A DNA stretch of 64,000 nt from Glaciecola flavus (GCF_042646125.1 NZ_JBHRSW010000043.1:1-64000); one strand, 5' to 3'; counted from the stretch's first letter, positions 16,877 to 26,448 are shown. Numbers and translations are program-made. The notes: generated by a model not told the origin, from the sequence alone.

Positions 16877-18620
16877 GCAATATATTTTTAACCAGAAGCT
16901 TAATCGGCGCAGACCAATTTGGTATGTTGTCTTTGTCTTGCTGATTGGCATTTTCACTTTTGGCGTGGTAGCCCAAGAGCCGAGCCCAACGCTCGTCGAC
17001 CCTAAATCAGCCAAATTTGATGCCGCCACCGTGTTGAACGACATCAGTTTCTCTCGCACAGGCAATAGCGCAAACATCAGTATCGAATTTTCGGGTTCAG
17101 TCCCTGCTGTATCAATGATTGAAGCAAAAGGGCAACTAAAGCTTACTTTTGACAAGACCAACTTGAGCGAAGAACAATATGTAGAGATTGATGTCAGCCA
17201 ATTTGGCACCGCAGTATCGTCTATCGAGACGTTTCAGCAGGACGACCAGTCTCGCCTAGAGATGCGCTATGAAGGTCAAGTCAAAGTAGAGAAACAATCC
17301 ACTGACAAAGGTTATATATTTGCAGTATCTCCCCTTTCGCAAGAAGAAATAGCAGAGGCGTCGAAAAAAGAATACTCCGGCAAGCCCATCTCCTTGGATT
17401 TTCAAGATGTGCCTGTCCGCCAAGTATTGCAAATTATTGCGCAAGTAAACGGCTTTAACTTAGTGACAACGGACACGGTGATTGGCAACGTAACAATTAG
17501 CTTAAGCGCGGTGCCTTGGGATCAAGCCCTGGATATGATCTTGAAAATCCGCGGTTTGGATAAGCGTCTCGAGGGCAATATTTTACTCATCGCACCAGCA
17601 GAAGAATTGGCAGCTCGTGAAACACAACAACTGCAATCCAAGCAACAAGTGCAACAATTAGCTGAGTTGCGTTCAGCAAATATTTCAGTCAATTACGCAA
17701 AGGCGGGAGAACTCGCTAGCATATTAAAATCTGGTGAAGGTGGCATTTTATCGCAGCGCGGCTCTGTCAGTATTGACGAGCGCACGAATACGCTTTTAAT
17801 CAGGGATACGCAAGAGTCTATAGATGAAGCAAGAAAAGTAGTTGAATCGTTGGATATACCTGTTCGCCAAGTATTAATTGAATCGAGAATGGTCACCGTC
17901 CGTGATAACGTTGATGAGCAGCTTGGCGTGCGCTGGGGATTTACTGGCCGCGGCTCAGATAACAGTGTCTCTGGTTCACTATCCGGAGCCGATATTTCTG
18001 GTCGAGGCGTTGTGCCGAGCATCACTGACCGACTCAATGTTAACCTACCTGTGACAAACCCAGCCGGTCGAATCGGCTTTCAAGTGGCAAGTTTAATGGA
18101 TGGAAATATCCTCGACTTGGAACTCAGTGCCCTAGAATCAGAAAACAAAGGAGAAATCATTGCAAGTCCTCGCATCACTGTAGCCAATCAACAAGAAGCT
18201 TACATTGAGCAAGGTACCGAAATCCCTTATGTCCAAGCGACCTCAAGCGGAGCCACCTCTGTTGAGTTTAAAAAGGCGGTATTGAGTTTGCGGGTCACAC
18301 CACATATTACGCCAGACAATAGGATTATTTTAAATCTAGTGGTAACCCAAGATACGCGTGGCGAGACGGTACAGACCTCTACTGGCCCAGCCGTGGCAAT
18401 AGATACACAAGAAATAAGTACACAAGTGCTTGTGGAAAATGGTGAAACTATCGTGTTAGGTGGCATATTCCAACAAGTCAGCACTAATGACGTGGCCAAA
18501 GTACCTTTATTTGGAGACCTGCCGCTCATTGGAAATGTATTCAAATCGACTCAAAAATTAGAACAAAAAAGAGAATTACTCATTTTTGTTACACCCAAAA
18601 TCATTACTGAGGGTATCTAA
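16863..18620 (+). CDS. pilQ: type IV pilus secretin PilQ
   Basis: PilQ forms the outer-membrane channel through which the pilus passes. The 585-residue protein has a signal segment (about residues 18-37), one recognisable AMIN-type domain (about 50-150), an STN/secretin N-terminal domain (ISLDFQDVPVRQVLQIIAQVNGFNLV), an N1 domain and the C-terminal secretin domain, ending VPLFGDLPLIGNVFKSTQKLEQKRELLIFVTPKII. It is shorter than many PilQ proteins, which often have two AMIN domains. It closes the pilMNOPQ operon. A 234-base gap separates it from aroK. Confidence 0.94.
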   Translation: MTMSKQYIFNQKLNRRRPIWYVVFVLLIGIFTFGVVAQEPSPTLVDPKSAKFDAATVLNDISFSRTGNSANISIEFSGSVPAVSMIEAKGQLKLTFDKTNLSEEQYVEIDVSQFGTAVSSIETFQQDDQSRLEMRYEGQVKVEKQSTDKGYIFAVSPLSQEEIAEASKKEYSGKPISLDFQDVPVRQVLQIIAQVNGFNLVTTDTVIGNVTISLSAVPWDQALDMILKIRGLDKRLEGNILLIAPAEELAARETQQLQSKQQVQQLAELRSANISVNYAKAGELASILKSGEGGILSQRGSVSIDERTNTLLIRDTQESIDEARKVVESLDIPVRQVLIESRMVTVRDNVDEQLGVRWGFTGRGSDNSVSGSLSGADISGRGVVPSITDRLNVNLPVTNPAGRIGFQVASLMDGNILDLELSALESENKGEIIASPRITVANQQEAYIEQGTEIPYVQATSSGATSVEFKKAVLSLRVTPHITPDNRIILNLVVTQDTRGETVQTSTGPAVAIDTQEISTQVLVENGETIVLGGIFQQVSTNDVAKVPLFGDLPLIGNVFKSTQKLEQKRELLIFVTPKIITEGI

Positions 18621-18854
18621 TTTCAAAGCTATGTTGACAAATTCACGCGGCATATTTGCTTTCTGCACTTGCAAAAGTCATAAGATAACTGAGATAATCC
18701 GCCCCACTCGAAATTCCCCGAGGAGTGTCAAGTGCATTTAGCGACCACCTAACTTGTGGTCTAGGCGCAGCAATATGCCTATGTGCACAAGTTGGTGTAC
18801 ATCATTCTGCACCCGCGTAATAGTAAACAACATAGAGATGTGAATTAGGCAAAT

Positions 18855-19370
18855 ATGGCTGAAAAACGTAATATATTCCTTGTAGGACCTATGGGCGCTG
18901 GAAAAAGCACCATTGGTAAACACCTTGCAGACGAGCTTCACCTCGAATTTTTTGACTCCGACCAAGAAATCGAACGCCGCACTGGCGCTGATATATCTTG
19001 GATTTTTGACCTTGAAGGTGAAGATGGCTTTCGCGAGCGTGAAGAAAACGTCATTGAAGAACTGACCGACAAACAAGGTATCGTCTTAGCAACAGGTGGT
19101 GGTTCAGTAATTTCAAAAAAAATCCGTAATCGCCTATCTGCGCGAGGCATTGTTGTATACCTGCAAACAACTATCGATAAACAAGTCGCCAGAACACAAC
19201 GAGACAAGCGTCGTCCATTGCTACAAAATGACGAACCAGAAACCGTATTGAGAGAGCTTGCCGAAAAGCGCAATCCATTGTATGAAGACGTCGCTGACTA
19301 TATCGTTGAAACAGACGACCAAAGCGCGCGCTCTGTCGCCAACCAAATTATTAATAAAATCGGCTTATAA
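18855..19370 (+). CDS. aroK: shikimate kinase I AroK
   Basis: AroK phosphorylates the 3-OH of shikimate in the chorismate pathway. The 171-residue protein has the Walker A loop GPMGAGKSTIGK (residues 11-22), the shikimate-binding DSDQEIERRTG segment, FREREE and the GGGSV loop, plus the adenine/lid region RDKRRPLL. The length is normal. It is followed after 26 bases by aroB, the usual gammaproteobacterial order. The gap before it holds a weak hairpin (18743-18761) and no gene. Confidence 0.97.
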   Translation: MAEKRNIFLVGPMGAGKSTIGKHLADELHLEFFDSDQEIERRTGADISWIFDLEGEDGFREREENVIEELTDKQGIVLATGGGSVISKKIRNRLSARGIVVYLQTTIDKQVARTQRDKRRPLLQNDEPETVLRELAEKRNPLYEDVADYIVETDDQSARSVANQIINKIGL

Positions 19371-19396
19371 CTAGCCCAAACTGAAAGGACACATCA

Positions 19397-20470
19397 ATGC
19401 CAACCATTACTGTTGACCTTGATGACCGCAGTTACCCGATTTACATCGAAACCGGTATCATGACAGATACCGGTTTTTTGTTTTCTGAAATCCGTGGTCA
19501 ACATGTTGTCATCCTCTCCAATACCACTGTTGCGCCTATTTATTTGGACAATATAAAACAACAACTGACCAATATCGGTAAACGCGTAGATCAAATTCTG
19601 ATAGAAGATGGTGAAAAGTACAAAACACTCGACTCATTCAACTTTGTGTTGACCAAATTACTCGAGATGCCAGCCGCTAGAGATACCGTGATTGTTGCTT
19701 TAGGTGGAGGCGTCATTGGTGACTTATGTGGTTTTGTTGCGGCATGTTATGTAAGAGGTATTGATTTTATTCAAATACCCACAACTTTACTCTCTCAAGT
19801 CGACTCGTCTGTTGGTGGTAAGACAGCCGTCAATCACCCACTAGGCAAGAATATGATAGGCGCGTTCTATCAACCGCAAGCTGTTTATATTGATACGCAA
19901 ACACTGACTACTCTACCTGCAAGAGAGTTTGCTGCGGGTATGGCTGAAGTAATCAAATACGGGATTATTTACGACCCCGCATTTTTTGCTTGGTTACAAG
20001 ACAACAAGGAGGGCATTAAACAAAAACAAGAGCATATTTTGGCAAGCATGATCGCGACTTGTTGCCAAATAAAAGCCGATATTGTCAATCAGGACGAAAA
20101 GGAGCACGGTATTCGCGCACTCCTAAATTTAGGTCATACCTTTGGACATGCAATTGAAGCTGAGCAAGGTTACGGAAACTGGTTACATGGTGAAGCTGTA
20201 GGTGCTGGCATGGTGCTTGCTGCTAAGTTATCTAAAATGCGTGGTGACATTAGTTTGACGCAATTGAACGATATTGTTGCACTTATTTCGTTCTTTGAGC
20301 TACCCATTGATGGTCCTCAAGAGATGAATGCTAAGACCTACATTCAACACATGAAACGGGATAAAAAAGTATTAAGTGGCAACATGCGATTTATATTACC
20401 AATAGGTATTGGTAAAGCCGTCGTTGTTGACGATGTCACCACAGAAGAGTTAACAGAATTGCTTGATTAA
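19397..20470 (+). CDS. aroB: 3-dehydroquinate synthase AroB
   Basis: AroB converts DAHP to 3-dehydroquinate, the second shikimate pathway step, using NAD and a divalent metal. The 357-residue protein shows the NAD-binding ALGGGVIGDLCGFVAA, the PTTLLSQVDSSVGGKTAVNH motif, KNMIGAFYQP and the metal ligands in EHGIRALLNLGHTFGHAIE and WLHGEAV. It lies in the aroK-aroB-damX cluster and its sequence is complete. Confidence 0.97.
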   Translation: MPTITVDLDDRSYPIYIETGIMTDTGFLFSEIRGQHVVILSNTTVAPIYLDNIKQQLTNIGKRVDQILIEDGEKYKTLDSFNFVLTKLLEMPAARDTVIVALGGGVIGDLCGFVAACYVRGIDFIQIPTTLLSQVDSSVGGKTAVNHPLGKNMIGAFYQPQAVYIDTQTLTTLPAREFAAGMAEVIKYGIIYDPAFFAWLQDNKEGIKQKQEHILASMIATCCQIKADIVNQDEKEHGIRALLNLGHTFGHAIEAEQGYGNWLHGEAVGAGMVLAAKLSKMRGDISLTQLNDIVALISFFELPIDGPQEMNAKTYIQHMKRDKKVLSGNMRFILPIGIGKAVVVDDVTTEELTELLD

Positions 20471-20488
20471 CTATACCCCTTTACATTC

Positions 20489-22063
20489 TTGTGGGTGGTA
20501 TGGGTTACAGGAGTGCGAAAACAAACAGTGTCAGATTTACAAAAACGCTTGGCACATTTGGTGAATTATTCGTCGCAGCTTATTTTTGTAGGCAGCGACG
20601 CACTCTCTGACCAACAAAAATACCTAAGTGACTTTCTTGCCCAGCAAAGTGAGCAAACAGAAGTCTCATTTTTTACCGCTCAAAAGAGTGACACCGACAG
20701 TGATCATAGACGCACAATCTGCCGGCAACTCGCTAATCACCAAGTGGGCAGTTTTGTAAGGCCGATATCCGAGCTACTCGAAGACTTACCTAATATAGAT
20801 GGTACTTATCTCGTTTGTATTACCCAAGCAGATTTTATTTCAAACCAACTACTAGAAGAATTATGGTCTTGGATAGCAAATATCCGCAAAAAAAATCATA
20901 CTCTTCACCTAAATATCGTATTGTTCGGCAGCAGCCAATGGGCTGAACAAGCACAACACTGGTTACCCCAAAATAATCAAGAAAACCCCGTATTGTTGTC
21001 ATCACACTCCGTGGACGCTGTCGGTTTTGACGTCAATGCCCTTGAGTCATTAATGGCCCAAAAACGCGCCTTTTTTGCCAATAAAGGCTTATTTGGCACG
21101 CCCAGTGCAAAAACCTTTGTTGGTAACACATGGTTTATCGGCGCTGTATTTACTGTATTCATACTCGTGTTTTCAACTCTAATAGCTTGGCAGTATCCAG
21201 ACGAAATAAAACATCTTGTCGAATATGGGGAGTTGCCCAGCCATACGAGTGTAAACAATGTTCCAGTACCAATAGACTTATCCGAAAGAGAAGCCATCAT
21301 TAATACAAATGATATTAAAGACGCTTCGGTCACCGACACATTGCTCGTATCCGACTGGCAAGTTTATGTAGAAAATAAACAAGAGTCAGGCGGTTCAGAT
21401 GAACTCGATTCAATGTCTGCGATAGAATCATCTGCTAACAGCTTAGGTGATGAAAAAGACTTAACAACCGTATTGAACGCGAATACCGACAAGCAAGATC
21501 TCAAACAAAGGTCAATTAGAGAGCTTGAGGAACCAGAAATTCAGAGTACAGCCTCAAACAATCGTGGCGACTTTCAAGTACCAGACATTCTCAGTGTTCA
21601 AGAGCTTGATGCTAAACTTGCACAAAATACACAAGTTGAAAATGAGGCTTTTTCGCAAAATGCTAATGTGCAAGAAAATAGCGAAGCACAAACCAGCTCC
21701 ACAAGCCAAGTGGAAGGATTTACGCAAACAAATGCAAGAGTAGAAAAAGATATAAACAAAGCATATCTTTACGATGAGGCACTTTTGCTCGATTTGCCAA
21801 ATGAACTTCTCGTTTTGCAACTATCTGGTATTCAGAACAAGGCAGTACTAGATACTTATATTTCTTCTAATAATCTGCAAGAAAAAACATGGATTTACCA
21901 GACTGAACGTTATGGAGGACCTTGGTATGTCGTACTCTACAAAGATACCTTCGAGTCGATTGATGCTGCTCTAGAACAAGTGCAAGCTCTACCTGAGCAA
22001 CTACAAAATACCCAACCATTTACCAAAAGCATTTCACAAATACGCCGAGAGATCTCACCCTAA
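20489..22063 (+). CDS. damX: DamX-like SPOR-domain cell division protein
   Basis: DamX is a bitopic inner-membrane protein recruited to the division septum by its SPOR domain, which binds denuded glycan. The N-terminal about 210 residues are cytoplasmic and resemble a degenerate AAA-type ATPase region. A transmembrane helix (TWFIGAVFTVFILVFSTLIAW) is followed by a long, low-complexity, acidic and Gln/Ser-rich periplasmic linker, and then the C-terminal SPOR domain (ELLVLQLSGIQNKAVL ... WYVVLYKDTFESIDAALEQVQALP). The position after aroB supports the name. The start is uncertain: the TTG at 20489 or a GTG at 20513 or 20528 are possible. Confidence 0.88.
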   Translation: MWVVWVTGVRKQTVSDLQKRLAHLVNYSSQLIFVGSDALSDQQKYLSDFLAQQSEQTEVSFFTAQKSDTDSDHRRTICRQLANHQVGSFVRPISELLEDLPNIDGTYLVCITQADFISNQLLEELWSWIANIRKKNHTLHLNIVLFGSSQWAEQAQHWLPQNNQENPVLLSSHSVDAVGFDVNALESLMAQKRAFFANKGLFGTPSAKTFVGNTWFIGAVFTVFILVFSTLIAWQYPDEIKHLVEYGELPSHTSVNNVPVPIDLSEREAIINTNDIKDASVTDTLLVSDWQVYVENKQESGGSDELDSMSAIESSANSLGDEKDLTTVLNANTDKQDLKQRSIRELEEPEIQSTASNNRGDFQVPDILSVQELDAKLAQNTQVENEAFSQNANVQENSEAQTSSTSQVEGFTQTNARVEKDINKAYLYDEALLLDLPNELLVLQLSGIQNKAVLDTYISSNNLQEKTWIYQTERYGGPWYVVLYKDTFESIDAALEQVQALPEQLQNTQPFTKSISQIRREISP

Positions 22064-22140
22064 ACGCTACTCGTGTTCTTATGTTTGAATTGACTACTCA
22101 CCCTCTGTGCGTAATCTAAGAGTTTAAAGCTGTCTGAGCT

Positions 22141-22968
22141 CTACGCTTTTGTAAACATTTTATTTAACTGGATTACGGCTCTTCTTGGCATGTTTTTTAC
22201 CGCAACAACTTCAAGCGCCTTCTCACGGGAGCCATTGCAAGAAATAAATCGGGGCGCATCTACGAGATACAATTTAAAGCCTGCTTGCTTATACAATTTT
22301 TTAACTCTAGTGGTTGCCTGATTCGAAATGATTGTTGGGCAATCAGCACTCGAAAGCCAGTCAACTAGTCGTTCTTGGTCACTCCAAACAAAGTCAGTGG
22401 AATGATAGTGAGTAAACTCAACGTCATAAGGCGGATCCACATACAAAAAATCATTTGAAGCAATGCTAATATCAGCAAAATCCCCCACGCTTAACTGCCA
22501 AGTATCAAATGCCTGCGCGTATTCATCGAACGAGGGCAGATAATTTATTGTTTTATGTCGCCCAAAAGGCACATTGTAGTAGCCAGACTTATTGAAGCGA
22601 CAAAGGCCGTTGAACCCCGTTTTTATTAAATAATAAAATAGTTGAGCAGACTCTTTGGATAATTGCTGCCTGTCAGCAATCCTATCGTTAAACTGCTCCC
22701 TCGCTTGATAATACTCACTTTCATTATTGCCATATGGCAATTCAAACTGTAAACCTAGCTGAATTTGCTGATAAAAATTGATAAGATGTTGATTTGCATC
22801 ATTTAATAAAGCATCTTTCGGTTGGAGTCCCAAGGCAACTGACATACCGCCTACAAAGGGTTCTACCAAACGGTAGTCTGGAAAAAAGGTATATACCTTT
22901 TGCAAAAAAGGGACTAACCAACGTTTTCCTCCAGCCCACTTCAATGGCGGAGTTAGCTTATTTTGCAT
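22141..22968 (-). CDS. dam: DNA adenine methyltransferase (Dam/DpnM family)
   Basis: This enzyme methylates adenine at N6, most likely in GATC. The 275-residue protein has the D12-class layout: AdoMet motif PPLKWAGGKRWLVP (residues 7-20), VEPFVGGMSVAL, the target-recognition region TGFNGLCRFNKSGYYNVPFGRHK and the catalytic motif DPPY (178-181). The section after DPPY (DVEFTHYHSTDFVW...QERLVDWL...IISNQATTRVKKLY) is closer to DpnM-like orphan or restriction-linked methylases than to enterobacterial Dam. The gene sits in the dam slot between damX and rpe but on the opposite strand, converging on damX, which is unusual. No restriction gene is adjacent. Confidence 0.88.
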   Translation of the reverse strand: MQNKLTPPLKWAGGKRWLVPFLQKVYTFFPDYRLVEPFVGGMSVALGLQPKDALLNDANQHLINFYQQIQLGLQFELPYGNNESEYYQAREQFNDRIADRQQLSKESAQLFYYLIKTGFNGLCRFNKSGYYNVPFGRHKTINYLPSFDEYAQAFDTWQLSVGDFADISIASNDFLYVDPPYDVEFTHYHSTDFVWSDQERLVDWLSSADCPTIISNQATTRVKKLYKQAGFKLYLVDAPRFISCNGSREKALEVVAVKNMPRRAVIQLNKMFTKA

Positions 22969-23200
22969 GATGTTATCGTTATAGTTATAGTTAAATCAAA
23001 GGTGACAGGCGCAATAATCACCTAAAAACAATTGCCTAGCGGTCGATAATTCTATCAGAACATTAAATTGTCTTGTAATACTTAAAACCGAATATGTATA
23101 ACTCTTTCGTTTGGAGTACGAGAGAGCCACCGTCAAACGACAAACTAAACGCCGAGAAACACAATGTTCAAGAGAGTTAAGGAAAGGGTCAAATAAGCAA

Positions 23201-25600
23201 ATGAATATGATGCGTGGTTTGTTGTCTAAGATGCTGCTACTGGTGGTGATTGTCGCGATCATCTCATTAGCCGCCTCGTACACTTTTGTTGGTATACAAC
23301 AAAAACGCGCCTTAGACGAAAACCTCGATGCCATAAAATCAAATCACTACCGATCGTCGAGAGTACTGTTTAGTAACCGCCTAGACGCACAGGAACTACT
23401 TACCGAAGAAATAGTTCAACTTGGGAACGTTAGGCAAAAAAAGCCAGACGCTGTTGAAAGCTTTTTGCAAGAAGTGTGGCCCCGAGTCCAGCTAAGCTTT
23501 TATTTCTCCTCTATGTCTTTTTCAAAAGGTGACATGCAATATAGCTTTGGCCGTTTTCCAAAAGCAGAAATGCAAACTCTACAAGAGTTAACTGAAACTA
23601 AGCTTCAACCACAAAAAAACATCGTTTGTCACATGGTATGCGAGCTAGCGACTGCCATACCTATTGTGGCGAACGAAGAGACGTGGTCGTTATCTGTATT
23701 ATCCGATATTTCAAGACCCATATACGTACTCCGCACAGTGCTTAGTAGTGATATAGCGGTCATCAAGCCAGACACCACACCAACGGCAGCGGATATGACA
23801 CTAAACCGCTACGTGCCAGAGTTTATGACTGGCTTTACCGAAAATAGAGACCTATTCAACTTGGCACTTAGCCAAAAACAGATCACAGCACTCGAAACAA
23901 ATGGGCTACATTTGTCACAAGGCAAAAAAGATTATTTTATATGGTTTGCAGATTTCACTGATATCGGTAAAAGCTTACGATTGATGTTTATTCGTGATAT
24001 ATCATCAACGCTTGCTCAACAACGTGAACAAAAACAACAAGTTATTGTCACTTTTGTCACCTTGACTTTTGGTGTCTTACTGTTTTTGATGCTGTTTTCG
24101 ATTATCCCTATATCAAAAATAAATCAACTCAAACGAGCTATTAAATTAATTGGTGCCAAAGAATATAACATCGCTAGATATAGGCTAGGTAAAGCACGGA
24201 ATCCTTTGTTCCCTGACGAGCTTGACGATCTAGAGGAAGAGTTTAGATATGCCATTGATGTACTTGAAACCTATGAACAAGAATTGAGTAATTCTCAAAA
24301 ACGCCTAGTAAGGCAGGCAACGATAGACGCCATTACCGGCCTTTTCACTCGGAACGTTTTAGTAGAAGATTTGGCCAAGATGAATCAAGAAGATCATATT
24401 GTGAACGTAGCAATATTCTTCTTGGATCTTGATGGTTTCAAACCAGTAAATGACAACCTTGGTCACGAAGCTGGTGATATTATGTTGAAAAAAATCGGCT
24501 ATCGCCTCAAAGGTGTTATCAATAAATTTATTCGCGTATATAGAATTGGCGGAGATGAATTTGTAATTTGTTATACCAATTACAATGATGACGATGCTCT
24601 ATTAAAGATGGCTGATGCTGTGGTAGACCTTTTTTCTGCGCCCTTTCACGTCTATGACACCAGTATATCAATCAGTGCAAGCATCGGTATTGCCATGCAA
24701 GAAGCAGTGGCTATCGAGCCCGATACCTTACTTCGCTATGCCGACATCGCGATGTACCAAGCCAAAGAAGAAGGCAAAAATCGCTTCAAATTTTTTGATG
24801 AATCAATGCGCGAAAATGCACAGCGCCGCTTTACAATCAAGAATGATTTTGTTGCTTCACTCGCCGACGGCCAGCTATATGTCGTTTTCCAACCCATAGT
24901 AAGCAGTAGAAACCGAGCAGTCACAAAATTAGAGGCCTTGTGCCGCTGGAATCACCCTGATATCGGTTTTATACCTCCTCCAATCTTCATCGACGTACTC
25001 GAAGAAAGTGAAAACATGAATACCTTGTTCGAATGGATAGTTGACAATGTTATTGGTGAAATCCGCTATCTAGACGGCATCGGACTTGACGAGGTTGTGG
25101 TTTCTATTAACCTCAGTACCTCACAGCTGGTCAATGACACTGCTTTACTGATTTTAGACAGCAAACTGGCCTCGTTTGATATTGAGCCATATCGAATAGA
25201 ACTAGAAATTACTGAAACTTCGCTTATATCGAACTTTAAGCAAGCAAAAAAATGGATACAACGAGCAAAAGAACTTGGCTTCAGAATCGCGATAGATGAT
25301 TTTGGCGCAGGGTATTCCTCCCTATCCTACTTAACCGCATTTCCATACGATACCGTCAAGCTAGACCGTTCACTCCTAAATAATATAGACAAAGATGAGA
25401 CACAACAAAGAATCGTTGGCTCACTTACGCAAATGTTACATGGCTTATCAGTTCCAATCGTTGCTGAAGGTGCTGAAACTGAAGGGCACTTTGCTAAACT
25501 AAAAAGCTTAGGATGCGACTACATACAAGGTTACTTAATTTGCCGACCTGTCGAGCATGAAGAGCTTGTTGTGTTTTTAAGCAAACGCCCGCGTCCCTGA
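23201..25600 (+). CDS. membrane GGDEF-EAL cyclic-di-GMP protein
   Basis: This is a predicted inner-membrane enzyme of cyclic-di-GMP turnover. From the ATG at 23201 (behind AAGGAAAGGG) it has 799 residues: a transmembrane helix near residues 8-28, a periplasmic sensor region of about 260 residues of no recognised family, and a second helix (VTFVTLTFGVLLFLMLFSIIPI). A GGDEF domain with intact RIGGDEF follows, then an EAL domain with intact EAL (LEALCRWNHP), EITETSL, IDDFGAGYSSL and EGAE. Both active sites look intact, so it could be a cyclase, a phosphodiesterase or both. It is transcribed alone, divergent from dam. Confidence 0.92.
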   Translation: MNMMRGLLSKMLLLVVIVAIISLAASYTFVGIQQKRALDENLDAIKSNHYRSSRVLFSNRLDAQELLTEEIVQLGNVRQKKPDAVESFLQEVWPRVQLSFYFSSMSFSKGDMQYSFGRFPKAEMQTLQELTETKLQPQKNIVCHMVCELATAIPIVANEETWSLSVLSDISRPIYVLRTVLSSDIAVIKPDTTPTAADMTLNRYVPEFMTGFTENRDLFNLALSQKQITALETNGLHLSQGKKDYFIWFADFTDIGKSLRLMFIRDISSTLAQQREQKQQVIVTFVTLTFGVLLFLMLFSIIPISKINQLKRAIKLIGAKEYNIARYRLGKARNPLFPDELDDLEEEFRYAIDVLETYEQELSNSQKRLVRQATIDAITGLFTRNVLVEDLAKMNQEDHIVNVAIFFLDLDGFKPVNDNLGHEAGDIMLKKIGYRLKGVINKFIRVYRIGGDEFVICYTNYNDDDALLKMADAVVDLFSAPFHVYDTSISISASIGIAMQEAVAIEPDTLLRYADIAMYQAKEEGKNRFKFFDESMRENAQRRFTIKNDFVASLADGQLYVVFQPIVSSRNRAVTKLEALCRWNHPDIGFIPPPIFIDVLEESENMNTLFEWIVDNVIGEIRYLDGIGLDEVVVSINLSTSQLVNDTALLILDSKLASFDIEPYRIELEITETSLISNFKQAKKWIQRAKELGFRIAIDDFGAGYSSLSYLTAFPYDTVKLDRSLLNNIDKDETQQRIVGSLTQMLHGLSVPIVAEGAETEGHFAKLKSLGCDYIQGYLICRPVEHEELVVFLSKRPRP

Positions 25601-25622
25601 TTCGTTTAGAGGCTGTCGCTGC

Positions 25623-25835
25623 CTACGTGGCAAGATTTACCAAGGCAATAACAAACAAAACAAAGGCTATAAGCATAAACAAGCCGACTAATACAAAAGG
25701 AAGAATGGAGTCAAACTGGGAAAAGTCTTTCCTATAGTTTTTTTCACTTTGCACACCAAAAAAACTTGCTAAAACGCTCCAAACAATACTGGGAAGTTGC
25801 CTCAAAAAACTGGGTTTGTATTTTTTATTCGACAA
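25623..25835 (-). CDS. DUF2970 small membrane protein
   Basis: This 70-residue protein matches the DUF2970 pattern: an N-terminal amphipathic stretch with SVLASFFGVQSEKNYRKDF, then one transmembrane helix (ILPFVLVGLFMLIAFVLFVIALV). The family is small, common in proteobacteria, and of unknown function. It is convergent with the GGDEF-EAL gene (22 bases apart) and lies 7 bases downstream of the next minus-strand gene, so the two may be co-transcribed. Confidence 0.8.
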   Translation of the reverse strand: MSNKKYKPSFLRQLPSIVWSVLASFFGVQSEKNYRKDFSQFDSILPFVLVGLFMLIAFVLFVIALVNLAT

Positions 25836-25842
25836 AAACTAA

Positions 25843-26139
25843 TTATCTTTTTAGCAGCTCTAATAGCTGTAAATAATGGAATTGCATACTTTCTGGTTTA
25901 CTGAACATCCATGTGTACCAAGTTAATTTCTGTGATGAAGCCTTACACAAGGCAATAGAACCGGTTGACAAAGTCTTCGCCCCAGATAATGAATCGTCTT
26001 GCGCATATTGCGGTGAAGCTGCATTTATACAATGCGAGTCCGTATTGACTAAAAACGTATTGACGGCGAATACCATTGCAGCACAGCTCAATATCACTGT
26101 TGAAAACAGACGTTTTAAAGAATATTTACCCGAGTTCAT
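25843..26139 (-). CDS. hypothetical small exported protein
   Basis: From the ATG at 26139 (behind GAGAAGG) this 98-residue protein has a basic N terminus and a hydrophobic segment (FSTVILSCAAMVFAVNTFLV) resembling a signal peptide or anchor. A short polar region follows, then a C-terminal WYTWMFSKPESMQFHYLQLLELL stretch. I do not recognise a family. It ends 7 bases before the DUF2970 gene on the same strand. A 90-codon frame on the opposite strand covers the same DNA but has no protein-like features. Confidence is moderate. Confidence 0.5.
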   Translation of the reverse strand: MNSGKYSLKRLFSTVILSCAAMVFAVNTFLVNTDSHCINAASPQYAQDDSLSGAKTLSTGSIALCKASSQKLTWYTWMFSKPESMQFHYLQLLELLKR

Positions 26140-26226
26140 TAGCCTTCTCTCCATTAAAGCTCTGGCAAGTGTACTCGCTTTTTAAGAAAAAGGCTAATTA
26201 TTAACCGCATTTAGTATGAGGAAAGC

Positions 26227-26368
26227 GCGGATGGATTATACTTGGCAGTTTCCCTTACTTTTGTCGAAAAATTTATTTTTCATGGAAGAAAAATCAAAGC
26301 GTATATGGATATACTCGCAGCGATTTTACGACAAAAGTAAGGGAAACTGCCAAGTATAATCCCTCCGC
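26227..26368. repeat. 142-bp palindromic element with 40-bp arms
   Basis: The arms at 26227-26266 and 26329-26368 are reverse complements over 40 bases with a single mismatch. They enclose a 62-base AT-rich centre whose edges pair further. There is no coding capacity, and no clear target-site duplication is visible. This is consistent with a MITE-like element or a long hairpin; it lies between the convergence-side hypothetical gene and the porin terminator. It occupies most of the gene-free stretch 26140-26448. Confidence 0.8.
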
Positions 26369-26392
26369 AATTAAGAAAATTGTTTCGCCCAT

Positions 26393-26425
26393 AAAAAAGC
26401 CCCGAATCCATGAGGTATCGAGGCT
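26393..26425 (-). terminator. rho-independent terminator of the TorF porin gene
   Basis: Read on the minus strand, AGCCTCGA and TCGGGGCT form a stem (with one G-U pair) directly followed by TTTTTT. It lies about 24 bases after the porin stop codon. Confidence 0.8.
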
Positions 26426-26448
26426 GAAATTAAAAGCTATTTTATTGC

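Noticed and set aside
22141..22968. Restriction-modification system around the methylase
   Set aside because: Neighbours are damX and a GGDEF-EAL gene; no endonuclease gene lies within several kilobases.
25913..26185. 90-codon plus-strand frame opposite the small exported protein
   Set aside because: The minus-strand frame has a signal-like segment, a ribosome-binding site and fits beside the DUF2970 gene; the plus frame has none of these.
26227..26368. Insertion sequence defined by its terminal inverted repeats
   Set aside because: No transposase frame between the arms and no clear target duplication; reported only as a palindromic element.
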